Below, piece after piece: positions 1 through 8,382 of a stretch of 56,054 bases of DNA; position 1 is the stretch's first letter; each line of letters opens with the position of its first letter. The notes beneath the pieces are model-generated. The model saw only the letters and a program-made list of their open reading frames with translations, did no database searches and had not been told where the DNA came from. The stretch is taken from contig NZ_JAQTQD010000005.1 of the NCBI RefSeq assembly GCF_028712425.1, forward strand, positions 1-56,054, read 5' to 3'. The position numbers were made by a program, and so were the translations under genes. Origin of the DNA: Methanoregula sp. (lineage in GTDB: Archaea > Halobacteriota > Methanomicrobia > Methanomicrobiales > Methanospirillaceae).

Positions 1-638
1 GTGTGCTCTTTCGATCTTGGGACCTGGACTGACTGGAATGCTGCTTCCTGCAGGGCACGCTCGACTTCGCCCTTCTGCGCTGACGGGGCAACTATGACAA
101 CGAAGTTCTTCTCCTTCCCCCTGACAAACTGCATCTCATTCGGGACGGAGAGCACGACTTCTTTTGCCACGTACCCTGCGTAGACGGTGAAATCCCGGTA
201 CCCGCGGTACAAGGAAAGATCGGCCGGGATGTCAGCAAACGGGGCGATCTCGGCAATCTTCTGCTCGAACTCCTTGACCTTGTTCTCAAGTTTCCCGCGC
301 TGGCCTGTCAGTTCCTCGACCTCGTTTGCGAGGACCGGCAGTTCCCGTTCGATTTGTGCCTTCAGTTCGGCCTTCGTGCCGGACTTCACGGGATCCATGT
401 CGTCCGCATTGATGGAGACGGCATTTTCAACAGCCCGGATCCTGAGCAGATCAACGGACACTTCGCTGGAGCCTGAAAGTGGTGTGCCGATCTTAAAGCC
501 CTCATAGCCTGCTTTGCCGCCTTCGACATATTCCTCGATATGGAACAGGTGGTGGCGGTAGAGCTCCGCGATAACGGGACTCATCTGGTCCCGTGATGCG
601 GCGATGAGGAGCCGGCTCATCTGCTTAGGCTTTAACAT
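1..638 (-). CDS. ahaI: A-type ATP synthase subunit I, copy 1 (N-terminal part, runs off window)
   Basis: This is the membrane stator subunit (a/I) of an archaeal A1Ao ATP synthase; it carries the ion half-channels and joins the peripheral stalk. Only the N-terminal cytoplasmic region of about 212 residues is in the window, and the reading frame is open to the left edge. The start MLKPKQMSRLLIA is the usual beginning of subunit I, and the following text (RDQMSPVIAELYRHHLFHIEEY) fits the family. Its ATG lies inside the end of ahaH, overlapping by 14 bp, so the two are translationally coupled. The remaining subunits K-E-C-F-A-B-D presumably follow beyond the edge. It is clearly different in sequence from the full-length subunit I at about 43.2-45.2 kb, so the genome carries two ATP synthases. 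Confidence 0.9.
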   Translation of the reverse strand, partial: MLKPKQMSRLLIAASRDQMSPVIAELYRHHLFHIEEYVEGGKAGYEGFKIGTPLSGSSEVSVDLLRIRAVENAVSINADDMDPVKSGTKAELKAQIERELPVLANEVEELTGQRGKLENKVKEFEQKIAEIAPFADIPADLSLYRGYRDFTVYAGYVAKEVVLSVPNEMQFVRGKEKNFVVIVAPSAQKGEVERALQEAAFQSVQVPRSKEH

Positions 639-954
639 GCAGCTGCTCCTTAAACCGCAAAACCAGCAGCTGCACTGCCTTTGAGAGGTTCTGTTCCCCT
701 TTTGCTTTCAGTGCCGCTGCGCGCTGGTTGCCGCTTTTGATGATTTCAGCGTGCTTAAGTGCCGCCTGGTGCCGTGCTTCTTCCAGTTTCAGCTTTTTGT
801 ACTGTTCTGCATTGCTCTGCGCTTTGGTTACCAGATTGTCCGCCTCAAGCTCGGCCTGGGAATGTCGCTGTTTCTTCTCTTCCTGGGCCTTGCTGATTGT
901 GGACAGGTAGTCATTTTCCGCTTTTTTGATGTCGTTTAGGACCTCAGTTTTCAT
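625..954 (-). CDS. ahaH: A-type ATP synthase subunit H, copy 1
   Basis: This 109-residue, highly charged, almost entirely helical protein has the Ala/Lys/Glu/Gln-rich heptad pattern of the peripheral-stalk subunit H, which pairs with subunit E to form the stator stalk. It is the first gene of the left-hand operon. A strong ribosome-binding site (GAGGAGGG) sits just upstream of the ATG, and a TATA-like box lies about 45-55 bp upstream. The downstream subunit I begins inside its 3' end. Length and position directly before ahaI match archaeal subunit H. A generic coiled-coil protein is the only alternative, and the context makes that unlikely. Confidence 0.9.
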   Translation of the reverse strand: MKTEVLNDIKKAENDYLSTISKAQEEKKQRHSQAELEADNLVTKAQSNAEQYKKLKLEEARHQAALKHAEIIKSGNQRAAALKAKGEQNLSKAVQLLVLRFKEQLHVKA

Positions 955-996
955 CCAACCCTCCTCTCACGGCAAGTACAATAATAGGTAAAAAAA

Positions 997-1010
997 GCCA
1001 TATATGTATT
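997..1010 (-). promoter_or_regulatory. TATA box of the left ATP synthase operon
   Basis: On the minus strand the sequence reads ATACATATATGG, an archaeal TATA-type element about 45 bp upstream of the ahaH start. A short leader with the GGAGGG ribosome-binding site follows. No other candidate promoter is visible between ahaH and the neighbouring unknown gene. Confidence 0.5.
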
Positions 1011-1142
1011 GCTATTTTACTGGAGAGGACGAAAATGGCGTTTAATTGTGTTGTTATCGGAAACAATCGCTGGGGATTTTTATTTTGCCGGTTGCCGGAT
1101 AATCCGGGGGAACGATACGCCGGCGATGTTAACGGTTTGCGA

Positions 1143-1610
1143 CTAACCGGTTAATATCCGGTAATTGACATACCGGTGCGTGGCACTTTCGGGCAGGTCC
1201 AGGACCTCGATGCCCTCAGAGTGGGCTTTGAGGGTAATCCCGGCAAGCTCATCGCTGGAGCAGACCAGGTGCTGCTCCGGGTGGGTCCCCCGCCGGATAG
1301 AGCAGCTCGTGGTGATGAGCGGCCCGACTGACACCAGGTACGAGAACCGTTTCGAGCCCGGGTGGTCCTTTGGCAGGACGATCAACGGCATCCGGTACGT
1401 CCTGACAAACTCGGCAAGCATGAACGCCGGTTCGTGAGACCCTCCCTCCGGGGCAGAGACAGCAATGAGATCTCCTGGTTCAACCGTCTGGCTGTACTCC
1501 ATGTCCGGGGCCTCGATACGAAGGGCAAAAAGGGAGCCGGCCCTTGCCACCAGCAGAAAAGAGCGGGTGCCGGAGATGAGCAGGAACTCATCCCTGAGCG
1601 GCACGATCAT
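1143..1610 (-). CDS. conserved hypothetical protein (155 aa), coupled to a zinc ribbon
   Basis: I do not recognise this protein. It is a soluble, mixed alpha/beta-looking protein with no signal peptide or membrane segment. The N-terminal half (about residues 1-75) is rich in beta-type hydrophobic stretches. The middle contains PLIVLPKDHPGSKRF followed by the Cys-bearing TTSCSIRRGTHPEQHLVCSS, which could form a ligand site. The ATG is 4 bp downstream of the zinc-ribbon gene's stop codon, so the two are almost certainly one transcription unit, with the promoter upstream of the zinc ribbon. An ATP-synthase promoter follows on the same strand, so it is probably not part of that operon. Confidence 0.7.
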   Translation of the reverse strand: MIVPLRDEFLLISGTRSFLLVARAGSLFALRIEAPDMEYSQTVEPGDLIAVSAPEGGSHEPAFMLAEFVRTYRMPLIVLPKDHPGSKRFSYLVSVGPLITTSCSIRRGTHPEQHLVCSSDELAGITLKAHSEGIEVLDLPESATHRYVNYRILTG

Positions 1611-1614
1611 GGTA

Positions 1615-1773
1615 TCAGAGTTCCGTTACGTCCTCGGACTGGCAGCTTGCACAGACGGGCTTCTTGCTGATACTCTCGAACTTCTCGCCGCACTCATTGC
1701 AGCGGTACCTCTTCCCCTTGACCCGCTCATCGAAATTCAGGTCCCCGGTGGGGCCTCCGCCAACAGTACACAC
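1615..1773 (-). CDS. small zinc-ribbon protein (52 aa, GTG start)
   Basis: This small ORF encodes 52 residues with two CxxC knuckles, CNEC at about residues 25-28 and CASC at about 41-44, spaced like an Rpb12- or rubredoxin-type zinc ribbon. The GTG start is supported by an AGGTGA ribosome-binding site six bases upstream, complementary to the 16S rRNA 3' end. The stop lies 4 bp before the ATG of the 155-residue unknown gene, so the two are co-transcribed. A TATA-like CCTTAAG motif lies about 40-50 bp upstream. The protein may bind nucleic acid or act as a metal-binding partner of its neighbour; the exact role is unknown. Confidence 0.75.
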   Translation of the reverse strand: MCTVGGGPTGDLNFDERVKGKRYRCNECGEKFESISKKPVCASCQSEDVTEL

Positions 1774-1881
1774 GTTCGTTCACCTCACTACGACATCTCC
1801 ATGCAAAGACTTAAGGCTATCTTTTTCCGCCACCGGCACATCCGGCATTCCCGACATGCCCGTCACGTTACCGGGGAAACC

Positions 1882-3813
1882 CTAAACGAGGATGACATTG
1901 AAAGTCACGAGCGCGATGATCAGGAGAATGCAGGAGTGCTTGACTCCCGCTGCAACGGACGACTCCCCCATCTGCCCGGCGATCAGGCCGGAGAAGAGCG
2001 CCTGCATGAGGCAGGCATGATACAGGATACGGACAAATGTTGCCAGCGGGATGGACCCGAAGCTCCCGATGGAGCCTGCGGACGAGAGCCCCTGCGTATC
2101 GATGTCGGCAAGGATGGGAAGGAACTGCATGGTGAGGACGGCAACGACAAAGAGGAAGACAAAGAATGACAGGTACACGATTGCGGTGTAGATGAACATC
2201 TCCGTGAGCCGCTCTTTTTTCAAGGCCTCGCTCATCTTCGCATCGCTCGATGCTATGGAGAGGACTTCGCTGATCTGGCCGCTCATCTCGCTTGCCTTCG
2301 TTATCAGCGTCACGGTGCGGGCGATTGCCGGCGTGCTGACCCGCTGCTCGAAACGCACGAGCGCCTCGGTGAAGTTCGCCCCCCAGTCCATGTCCCGCTT
2401 GATCCGCCGGATCTCGTAGCTGAGGAGCCCGAGATTGGTGTTCACCATGATCGCGATAGCCTGGGCAATGGTGAGGCCGACCTGGTTGATACCGGACAGC
2501 CGCTCGAGGAAGTCGGGGACAAGGGACTGGATGCCGAGGACTTTTCTCGACCAGATCTCGTAAAAGATGGCATACGGGATGAGGATGATGAGCAGGGCGA
2601 GGACGATATGATCATCGATGACACCGAGATAAACATCGATATCCCGGTACAGGGGAACCCGCAGAAGCACCGAGGTGATGTACAGGACAGCAATCGGGAC
2701 GGTTATGTAGAGCGTGTGGTCGACATTGGTGATGAAGCTCTCAAGGGGGTGACGGATATGGTCGGCAATGGTGCGGATGCGGTCGTACTTCTTCAGCTGC
2801 TCGAACTGGTGTGCCTCGTCGTCCTTTTTGACAATGGTGATGTCCGGGTAGGCATGCAGCCATTTTATAGTGGTGTACCGTTCCGTCTTCTCGGCCTTAA
2901 TGGAGATCAGGTCGATGAGGACGATGAATATCAGGGACCCGATAGGCAGGATCGCATACGTGACGAGCGAGAGCTGGAGGACCGCGGTGCCCCCGGTCAT
3001 CCCCATGACCACCATGATGATGATGAGGAAGAGCGGGCCGGCAACAAAGAGCGTAACATAGCCTTCGGCAACAAGCGAGAGGACATTTAAGAACTGCTTC
3101 TGTTCAAAGCGTGCCTCCTCCTGGTACATCCGTACTCTCATGGAGAGGAACTCCCCCATGTCCCCGCCGCCATCGATGACAGAGAGGAGGTCCTCTAAGA
3201 AGAGCTTGAGTTTCTCCGATGGCGTTGTCTCTGAAAGATGCCGGATCGCCGTGACGACATCGTACCCGAAGAAATCCGCGTCCCTCACAATCTGGCGGAA
3301 CTCCAGGGCAACCTCGCCGTAGATATCCGCACGCTCCGAGAGGGACTGGAAGATAGGCATCAGCTGGGCCCCACCTTTTCGCATGGCGTACATATACGCA
3401 ACCGCATTGTGGAGGGTCAGGTTGATCTTGATCGCCCGGTTCGTCTTCTCGATGCCGGGTAACCTCATCAGGAGAGCGTACCCGAGATACATGCCGATTC
3501 CAAACGAAAGGACAAGAACAGTGACAGCGATGACGACAGCAGGCAGCTGGCCGCTGAAGAGGGCCGGCAGCTGCAGCCCGAAGACATTGGTGATGCCGAT
3601 GCGTCCTTCCAGGGACGGCAGGGTAAAGGAGAGGCTGGCAATAAACCCGAGTGCGGCAAAGGCGAACCCGGCAAGAAGGGAGACTTTCACCGCACGCCAG
3701 ACGTACTGTTCTGGCGTCATACCGATCCGGGCGGAGATCATGTCTGCATGGAGACTCGTGAACCGGACCGGATCGCGCTTGATCCACTGGTGAATGTACT
3801 TCCGGAGAATCAT
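1882..3813 (-). CDS. FlaJ/TadC-type membrane platform protein (type II secretion F family)
   Basis: This is the polytopic inner-membrane platform of an archaellum- or type IV pilus-like system, partner of the ATPase encoded just upstream. The 643-residue protein has two T2SSF-like halves (roughly residues 130-300 and 430-600), each with the conserved cytoplasmic helices (for example LFLEDLLSVIDGGGDMGEFL and FEQRVSTPAIARTVTLITKAS) followed by transmembrane helices. Additional hydrophobic segments lie near 45-70, 90-120, 365-410 and at the C-terminus. The length is typical of archaeal FlaJ-like proteins. Its ATG overlaps the ATPase stop by 4 bp (ATGA), showing operon coupling. No pilin, prepilin peptidase or archaellin gene is visible nearby, so the substrate is unknown. 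Confidence 0.88.
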   Translation of the reverse strand: MILRKYIHQWIKRDPVRFTSLHADMISARIGMTPEQYVWRAVKVSLLAGFAFAALGFIASLSFTLPSLEGRIGITNVFGLQLPALFSGQLPAVVIAVTVLVLSFGIGMYLGYALLMRLPGIEKTNRAIKINLTLHNAVAYMYAMRKGGAQLMPIFQSLSERADIYGEVALEFRQIVRDADFFGYDVVTAIRHLSETTPSEKLKLFLEDLLSVIDGGGDMGEFLSMRVRMYQEEARFEQKQFLNVLSLVAEGYVTLFVAGPLFLIIIMVVMGMTGGTAVLQLSLVTYAILPIGSLIFIVLIDLISIKAEKTERYTTIKWLHAYPDITIVKKDDEAHQFEQLKKYDRIRTIADHIRHPLESFITNVDHTLYITVPIAVLYITSVLLRVPLYRDIDVYLGVIDDHIVLALLIILIPYAIFYEIWSRKVLGIQSLVPDFLERLSGINQVGLTIAQAIAIMVNTNLGLLSYEIRRIKRDMDWGANFTEALVRFEQRVSTPAIARTVTLITKASEMSGQISEVLSIASSDAKMSEALKKERLTEMFIYTAIVYLSFFVFLFVVAVLTMQFLPILADIDTQGLSSAGSIGSFGSIPLATFVRILYHACLMQALFSGLIAGQMGESSVAAGVKHSCILLIIALVTFNVILV

Positions 3814-5555
3814 CCGATTACCTTGCGGAGGTCTTCGATATTGTCCAGGACTTTGTTCTTGTTGATATGGTATGCATGGAAGAGCGAGGCAACGGAGATG
3901 TAATCCCGGATGCCCTGTTTCATCATCGCCGCAAGGATCGATTTCCTGAGGTTGATCTCGCTCTCCAGCTGCTCGCGGGTCCAGCCACGCCTCTCGGCAA
4001 TGTCCATGTATATCTGCGATCTCCCGGTGTAGCTGATGGCATCATGGACGGGATCGTAGACGAAAACATTGTTGACGCGGAGGTTGCCGGTGGAGGGGTC
4101 GATCCCCGCGATCTCGACAATCTCCTGGGCACGGCGGACACGTTCGGTACCGTGGTAGATGAGCCCCTGGACGCTGACGATGTTTAAGGCCTGCATCATG
4201 TTGCGGGGCACGTTTAAGGGTTCGCTCTCCAGCCGGTGGATGGCAGCATCGACACTGCCGCCGTGCATGGTCGAAAACGTTGTGTGGCCGGTGTTCATGG
4301 CCTGGAAGAGCGTCTGGGCTTCGTGGCCGCGGACTTCCCCGACGAGGATGTACTCCGGCCGCTGCCGCATTGCAGCCCGCAAAAGGTCGAACATGCTGAT
4401 GGCATTCCCGCCCTCGGTCAGGGCTTCCCGGGTGACGCTTGCGATCCAGTTGTCGTGGTAGAGCGTGATCTCGCGGGTGTCCTCGATGCTGACCACCTTT
4501 GCCACCGGAGGGATAAAGAGCGAGACCGCGTTCAAGGAGGTGGTCTTCCCGGATGCCGTTCCCCCGATGAAGATGAGGCTCTTGTTGTTCTCGATGGCGA
4601 GCCAGAAGTAGACGAGCGATTCGGGATTGAATGTCTTGTTCTCCAGCAGTTCGATGGGGGAGAACGGCTCTTCCCGGAACTTACGGATAGTAAACGATGT
4701 GCCCCGTGTCGTCACTTCCGTCCCGAATGTCAGCTGGAGACGGGACCCGTCGGGAAGGGTGGCATCGATCATCGGGGCACCGGTTGAGATATGCTTGCCG
4801 GACCGCTGCGCAAGCGTGATGGCAAGGGAGTTGAGGATGTCCGGTTCGAAGGTGATATTGGTCCTGATGTTCCGGTACCTCCGGTGGTAGAGGAAGATGG
4901 GGATCCTGATGCCGTCGCAGGAGATATCCTCCAGCTGCGGGTCCTTCATCAGCGGGTCGAGCCGCGACCACCCGATGTAGTTCCGGATCAGGAAGTACTG
5001 GATCTTGAACCGGGTGTGAGGTTCCAGAACAAGGCCGTAATCCTCGACCAGCGCGTTCATCTTCTCCAAGAGGAGGTGTTTTCTGTCTCTCCGGATCTCA
5101 TCCGATGTGAGGATCAGCACGTCGCGGAGATCTTCATGAAGGCGTTCGAGCAGTTCGTATTCGAAATCAGAGAGTGTTGGCTCGAAGAGGAGGTACTCGT
5201 TCTGGTTCGTCCGCTTGTTGAGGCCGATGACAACGAGCGAGCAGCCCTGCTCGACCCAGTACTGGTCAACTGCCACGTAGGTCTCCGGCACGCTCGCTTC
5301 TACGAGTGGCCCGTCCCGCTCGAAATCATATTCCTCTACCGGTGCCTTGTCACTGCCCTTTTCGAGCGAGAGGAGCCGGCGGATCGAGAGGCCGGGTTTT
5401 TTCCCTGGCGATCCGGCTGCAGCAGCATCCCCGCCAGCCGCAGGGGCATGCTGCCCGGCTCCACTCCCGTCCGCAGCATGCCCATCGGCCGGTGATCCGG
5501 GCTGTGTTCCGGTCTCGACTCGTTTGCGGGATTTGATGAGATCTCCCAGTCCCAT
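3810..5555 (-). CDS. FlaI/VirB11-type secretion ATPase
   Basis: This is a hexameric traffic ATPase that powers assembly of an archaellum- or pilus-like filament. In the 581 residues, the N-terminal ~70 are low complexity (Ala/Gly/Pro-rich), then an N-terminal domain, then the RecA-like core. Walker A GGTASGKTTS is near residues 331-340, the Asp box SIEDTREI follows, the Walker B region YILVGEVRG is near 401-409, and the His box HTTFSTMHGG is near 424-433. It is first in a two-gene operon with the FlaJ-like gene. Divergent TATA motifs in the 238-bp gap to the KaiC-like genes (CTTATATAA near 5609-5621 for this strand) suggest separate promoters. It could be archaellar, pilus or another secretion type; sequence alone does not decide. 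Confidence 0.9.
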   Translation of the reverse strand: MGLGDLIKSRKRVETGTQPGSPADGHAADGSGAGQHAPAAGGDAAAAGSPGKKPGLSIRRLLSLEKGSDKAPVEEYDFERDGPLVEASVPETYVAVDQYWVEQGCSLVVIGLNKRTNQNEYLLFEPTLSDFEYELLERLHEDLRDVLILTSDEIRRDRKHLLLEKMNALVEDYGLVLEPHTRFKIQYFLIRNYIGWSRLDPLMKDPQLEDISCDGIRIPIFLYHRRYRNIRTNITFEPDILNSLAITLAQRSGKHISTGAPMIDATLPDGSRLQLTFGTEVTTRGTSFTIRKFREEPFSPIELLENKTFNPESLVYFWLAIENNKSLIFIGGTASGKTTSLNAVSLFIPPVAKVVSIEDTREITLYHDNWIASVTREALTEGGNAISMFDLLRAAMRQRPEYILVGEVRGHEAQTLFQAMNTGHTTFSTMHGGSVDAAIHRLESEPLNVPRNMMQALNIVSVQGLIYHGTERVRRAQEIVEIAGIDPSTGNLRVNNVFVYDPVHDAISYTGRSQIYMDIAERRGWTREQLESEINLRKSILAAMMKQGIRDYISVASLFHAYHINKNKVLDNIEDLRKVIG

Positions 5556-5793
5556 GGTCCGCTCTCTCCCTCCTGAAGATACTGGTGTTCCGATGTATAG
5601 TTCGTGAGATCAAATTATATAAGGGTGTGTCTGTGCGGGAATATCCGGGCAATAATGCCGGCGCGTTTCATCGTTCCTTTCTCCATTTTTCCCGGATCGG
5701 CCCCGCTCCCTCCTGCCGGCAGATATCTTTATGTGCCAGTCCATGACACTTTCTCTTGCAACGTTCCGATTGATCGTCAATTGAGAGGCAAAA

Positions 5794-6621
5794 ATGCAGG
5801 ATTCTCAGCGCAAGAAAATGCCTACCGGTATCGCTTCGCTCGACCCCGTACTTGAAGGGGGCGTCCCGCCGGGATCGGTCATCCTCCTTCTCGGGGACCT
5901 CGGTGCGGGGAGTTACGAGTTCACCTACAGCTCGATTGTCAACATCCTCGGTCTCATGAAGGGGAGCCTGCCGGAGAACCTTGCTATCCCGCAGGAGATA
6001 CGGTACATCACGTTCACCCGGATCAAGGACGACGTGCGCCAGGAGATCCTGAACTCGTTCCATATCACGGGACTTGAGGGACTGGTTGACGCCATTAAAT
6101 TTGACGACCTCTCGGAGCTCTATTTCGACAACAGCGTTGTCCCGAATGAATGGTACAGCCAGAGCACGGTCATAAACCGGCTGCAGAAGCGGGCGAATCA
6201 GGACAGCCTCCTTGTCCAGCTGGCAAATGCCGTCAACAACGCCACTCCCGGCGGCCTTATCATCCTTGACTCCATCACCGATATCGCGACCCAGTCCACG
6301 GTACCGCATTGCTGGACCAATCTTGCCGGTTTCTTAAGAGGCCTGCAGCGGGTAGCAAAGCAGCGTGGCACAACGGTATACCTGCTGCTGAGCAGGGGGA
6401 TTTTGGAGTCTGCGCAGGAGCGGGAGCTTGCCGATATCGCAGATGCCGTGCTCCTCTTCAAGTGGGAGGAATCGACCGGCGCCCGGCGGCAGCGGATTAT
6501 GTACTTCGAGAAGTTCCGCGGCGTCATGCCCCACCTGGAAGAAAAAGACCTGGTGAAGTTTGCGGTCAGGATATCGGAGGCTGGCGGGTTTGAGGTCAGC
6601 AATATCCGGGTGGTCATATGA
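5794..6621 (+). CDS. KaiC/RecA-like protein with degenerate P-loop
   Basis: This 275-residue protein has the KaiC/RadA-type RecA fold: PTGIASLDPVLEGGVPPGS at the start, a P-loop position near residues 33-42, a Walker B-like strand GGLIILDSITD near residues 150-160, and a C-terminal beta segment. The P-loop reads GDLGAGSYEF: the invariant Lys and the following Ser/Thr are gone, so it probably does not hydrolyse ATP in the usual way. It overlaps the next KaiC-like gene by 4 bp (ATGA) and is divergent from the FlaI/FlaJ pair. FlaH, a known FlaI partner, also has this fold, which suggests, but does not prove, a role in that machine. Signal transduction is the alternative. Confidence 0.85.
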   Translation: MQDSQRKKMPTGIASLDPVLEGGVPPGSVILLLGDLGAGSYEFTYSSIVNILGLMKGSLPENLAIPQEIRYITFTRIKDDVRQEILNSFHITGLEGLVDAIKFDDLSELYFDNSVVPNEWYSQSTVINRLQKRANQDSLLVQLANAVNNATPGGLIILDSITDIATQSTVPHCWTNLAGFLRGLQRVAKQRGTTVYLLLSRGILESAQERELADIADAVLLFKWEESTGARRQRIMYFEKFRGVMPHLEEKDLVKFAVRISEAGGFEVSNIRVVI

Positions 6622-7316
6622 ACAACGAACGAGTCAAGATCGGGATCCCGGGCCTGGACGATATGCTGGGCGGGGGGCTGATCAAAAACAGCATCTGTTC
6701 GATCATCGGCACCTACGGTACGGGAAAGACGACCTTCTCGCTGGAGTTTGTCTGGGAGGGGCTCAAGAAAAAAGAGAACATTATTTACATCAGCCTTGAG
6801 GAGCGGGAAGCGCGTATCCTCACCTACATGGAGCAGAAAGGGTGGGATGTCAAGCCGTACCTGAACAAGGCGCTGTACGTGATCAAGCTCGATCCAACGG
6901 ACTTCGACCGTGCCAATAACCGGATCAAGAACGAGCTGCCCAAGCTGATCGAGGAGGTGAAGGCAACAAGAGTCGTCATCGACCCAATCTCCCTGTTCGA
7001 GGACCTCTTCACCACGGATTCCGAGCGCCGGCAGGAGATGTTCCGGTTCATCGAGGGGCTCCGCGACAAGAACTGTACCATCATGCTTACATCGGAGACA
7101 CACCGGGACAATGTCTTCTCCAGCCGCCATGGCCTCATCGAGTACCTTTCCGATACCGTCATCCTCCTTCGCTACTTGCGGCCATCCGATCTCTCCGCGG
7201 TCCACCTTGCCCTTGAAGTGGTGAAGATGCGGATGTCACAACACTCCCGCGAGATCAAGCCGTACGAGCTCCAGCAGGACCAAGTGCTGGTGTACTCGGA
7301 AGCGAATGTATTCTAA
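6618..7316 (+). CDS. KaiC/RecA-like ATPase (intact P-loop)
   Basis: This 232-residue single-domain KaiC-family protein has an intact Walker A, GTYGTGKTTF (near residues 31-40), followed by the KaiC-typical IYISLEEREARI segment and a Walker B region with VIDPISLF. It begins inside the stop codon of the degenerate homologue, so the two are co-translated and may form a mixed complex with one active and one inactive subunit. The divergent FlaI/FlaJ operon suggests a FlaH-like regulatory role for the pair. The stop codon is followed within a few bases by hairpin array R1, which may serve as the 3' end of the transcript. Confidence 0.88.
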   Translation: MNNERVKIGIPGLDDMLGGGLIKNSICSIIGTYGTGKTTFSLEFVWEGLKKKENIIYISLEEREARILTYMEQKGWDVKPYLNKALYVIKLDPTDFDRANNRIKNELPKLIEEVKATRVVIDPISLFEDLFTTDSERRQEMFRFIEGLRDKNCTIMLTSETHRDNVFSSRHGLIEYLSDTVILLRYLRPSDLSAVHLALEVVKMRMSQHSREIKPYELQQDQVLVYSEANVF

Positions 7317-7319
7317 CCG

Positions 7320-7600
7320 ACTGGTTCATCAGAACCAGGAGGTAGAGAAGATTTTCCATCGGGTAAATCTTCGAATTCCGATTGGTCGAAGAGTCAATGG
7401 CTCTTCTCCTCCTCGACCTTTTTTTGAAGGTCTCGGATTCATCAGAACCAGGAGCTGGAGAATGCTGAGGGTCGCCAGACCTGAAGCAGGAGAATCGAAC
7501 AAGTCATCAGACTTGTGAGATGAGAAGAACGTAGTTCTTCGAAGACAGTAGGTCTTCGACCGACTCCTTCGGGATTCTTCGACTGGAAACTGGCTCCCCA
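7320..7600. repeat. hairpin-array repeat R1
   Basis: This is a run of closely spaced short inverted repeats starting right after the KaiC-like gene. Clear units are TGGTTC-ATCA-GAACCA (about 7323-7338), GACCTT...AAGGTC (about 7418-7436), ACAAGTC-ATCA-GACTTGT (about 7499-7516), GAAGAAC-GTA-GTTCTTC (about 7524-7540) and AAGAC-agtag-GTCTT, plus several eroded ones such as AGATTT...AAATCT. The stems differ; the commonest loop is ATCA. Positions 7489-7542 match 27848-27901 exactly in inverted orientation, and the segment around 7427-7455 matches R3 near 55808-55836 with a single difference. I see no convincing coding sequence here. Confidence 0.8.
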
Positions 7601-8102
7601 GACATAGATTCTACGACGTAAAATCCCTGCTGGCCAGGAAACCATCATAGAAGTCGTCCGGGCAGTGGATCGCCCCTGTGACATACAAAAACCTGCGTCC
7701 CCCTCTTTTCAGCCCTGAGAATGTGGCAAAAATTTACCTCCCCCATCCGGCGTAAAAGCAGGTCTTTCACCAAAATTATTCCCTCATTTTCCGGTATTAT
7801 TCCCTCTGGGTCCGGAAATCAGGCCAAACGGAGCCCGTAGAAGGCCCGGATTTCCGCATCCCGATAGGGGGCGTAATTTACCAGGACCTGCAGGTTCCGG
7901 GACAACAATCCTGGCAACAGGAGATCTCCCTGTCGAATTCTGCCAGAGATCCAATTGGGGATTTTTTTCAGGATTCGGTTCCGGCCAAGACGTTGTCCAG
8001 TACCGCAGAAAAAATTTTTTTTATTATGGAAAATTTTTCCGGATTTTTTCCGGATTCCTTTGGGAGACACTTTCGATAAAAAAAATTGTCCGGATTTTTT
8101 TT
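7601..8102. other. non-coding interval between R1 and the BofA-like gene
   Basis: I see no supported gene in this 500-bp stretch. It contains homopolymer-rich patches and three copies of a TCCGGATTTTTT-like motif near 8036-8100, just beyond the stop of the BofA-like gene; the T-runs read as A-runs for that gene's strand. A minus-strand open frame of 83 codons (7819-8070) has no good ribosome-binding site and an odd, basic, Phe/Lys-rich N-terminus caused by the A-rich tract, so I do not call it. The stretch may be eroded mobile or repeat DNA. Confidence 0.4.
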
Positions 8103-8366
8103 TCAGATCGTGATCCCAAGAATCCCCAGCAGCATCAGGATCAGGACACCGGGGATCCCGCCGATGGCGCAGATGAGGAGGGGTGCGGCATCGTAACCGA
8201 GGTCAGGCTTTCCCATCCACTGCATCACGTGGAGGAAGTTGATCAGGAAGAGGCCGACAAGGCCGCAGATGGCATTTACGACAAGGACCGAGAGCTGCTT
8301 CACCAGGAACCAGACAATGGCGATGATGGCGATAACAAGGATGATGGCAACGAGGATATTGGTCAT
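8103..8366 (-). CDS. BofA-like small integral membrane protein (87 aa)
   Basis: This protein has three hydrophobic segments: an N-terminal helix (ILVAIILVIAIIAIVWFLV), a central stretch with the BofA signature NAICGLVGLFLINF, and a C-terminal Gly-rich helix (AIGGIPGVLILMLLGILGI). This matches the BofA family (pro-sigma-K processing inhibitor in Bacillus, where it restrains the intramembrane protease SpoIVFB). Archaea do not sporulate, so the role here must differ; membrane-protease regulation is a reasonable guess. I place the start at the ATG at 8366, downstream of a GAGGAAAGGG motif, rather than at an upstream TTG that would overlap TldE. It is the last gene of the LonB-TldD-TldE block. Confidence 0.75.
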   Translation of the reverse strand: MTNILVAIILVIAIIAIVWFLVKQLSVLVVNAICGLVGLFLINFLHVMQWMGKPDLGYDAAPLLICAIGGIPGVLILMLLGILGITI

Positions 8367-8382
8367 ACAAAAAACCCTTTCC

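Noticed and set aside
1465-2169. 234-codon plus-strand open frame opposite the FlaJ-like gene
   Set aside because: It lies opposite the FlaJ-like gene and the zinc ribbon/unknown pair, with a highly charged composition typical of antisense frames in GC-rich DNA.
7819-8070. 83-codon minus-strand open frame after R1
   Set aside because: There is no good start signal and the N-terminus is encoded by A-rich runs next to a repeated TCCGGATTTTTT motif. It cannot be supported without conservation data.
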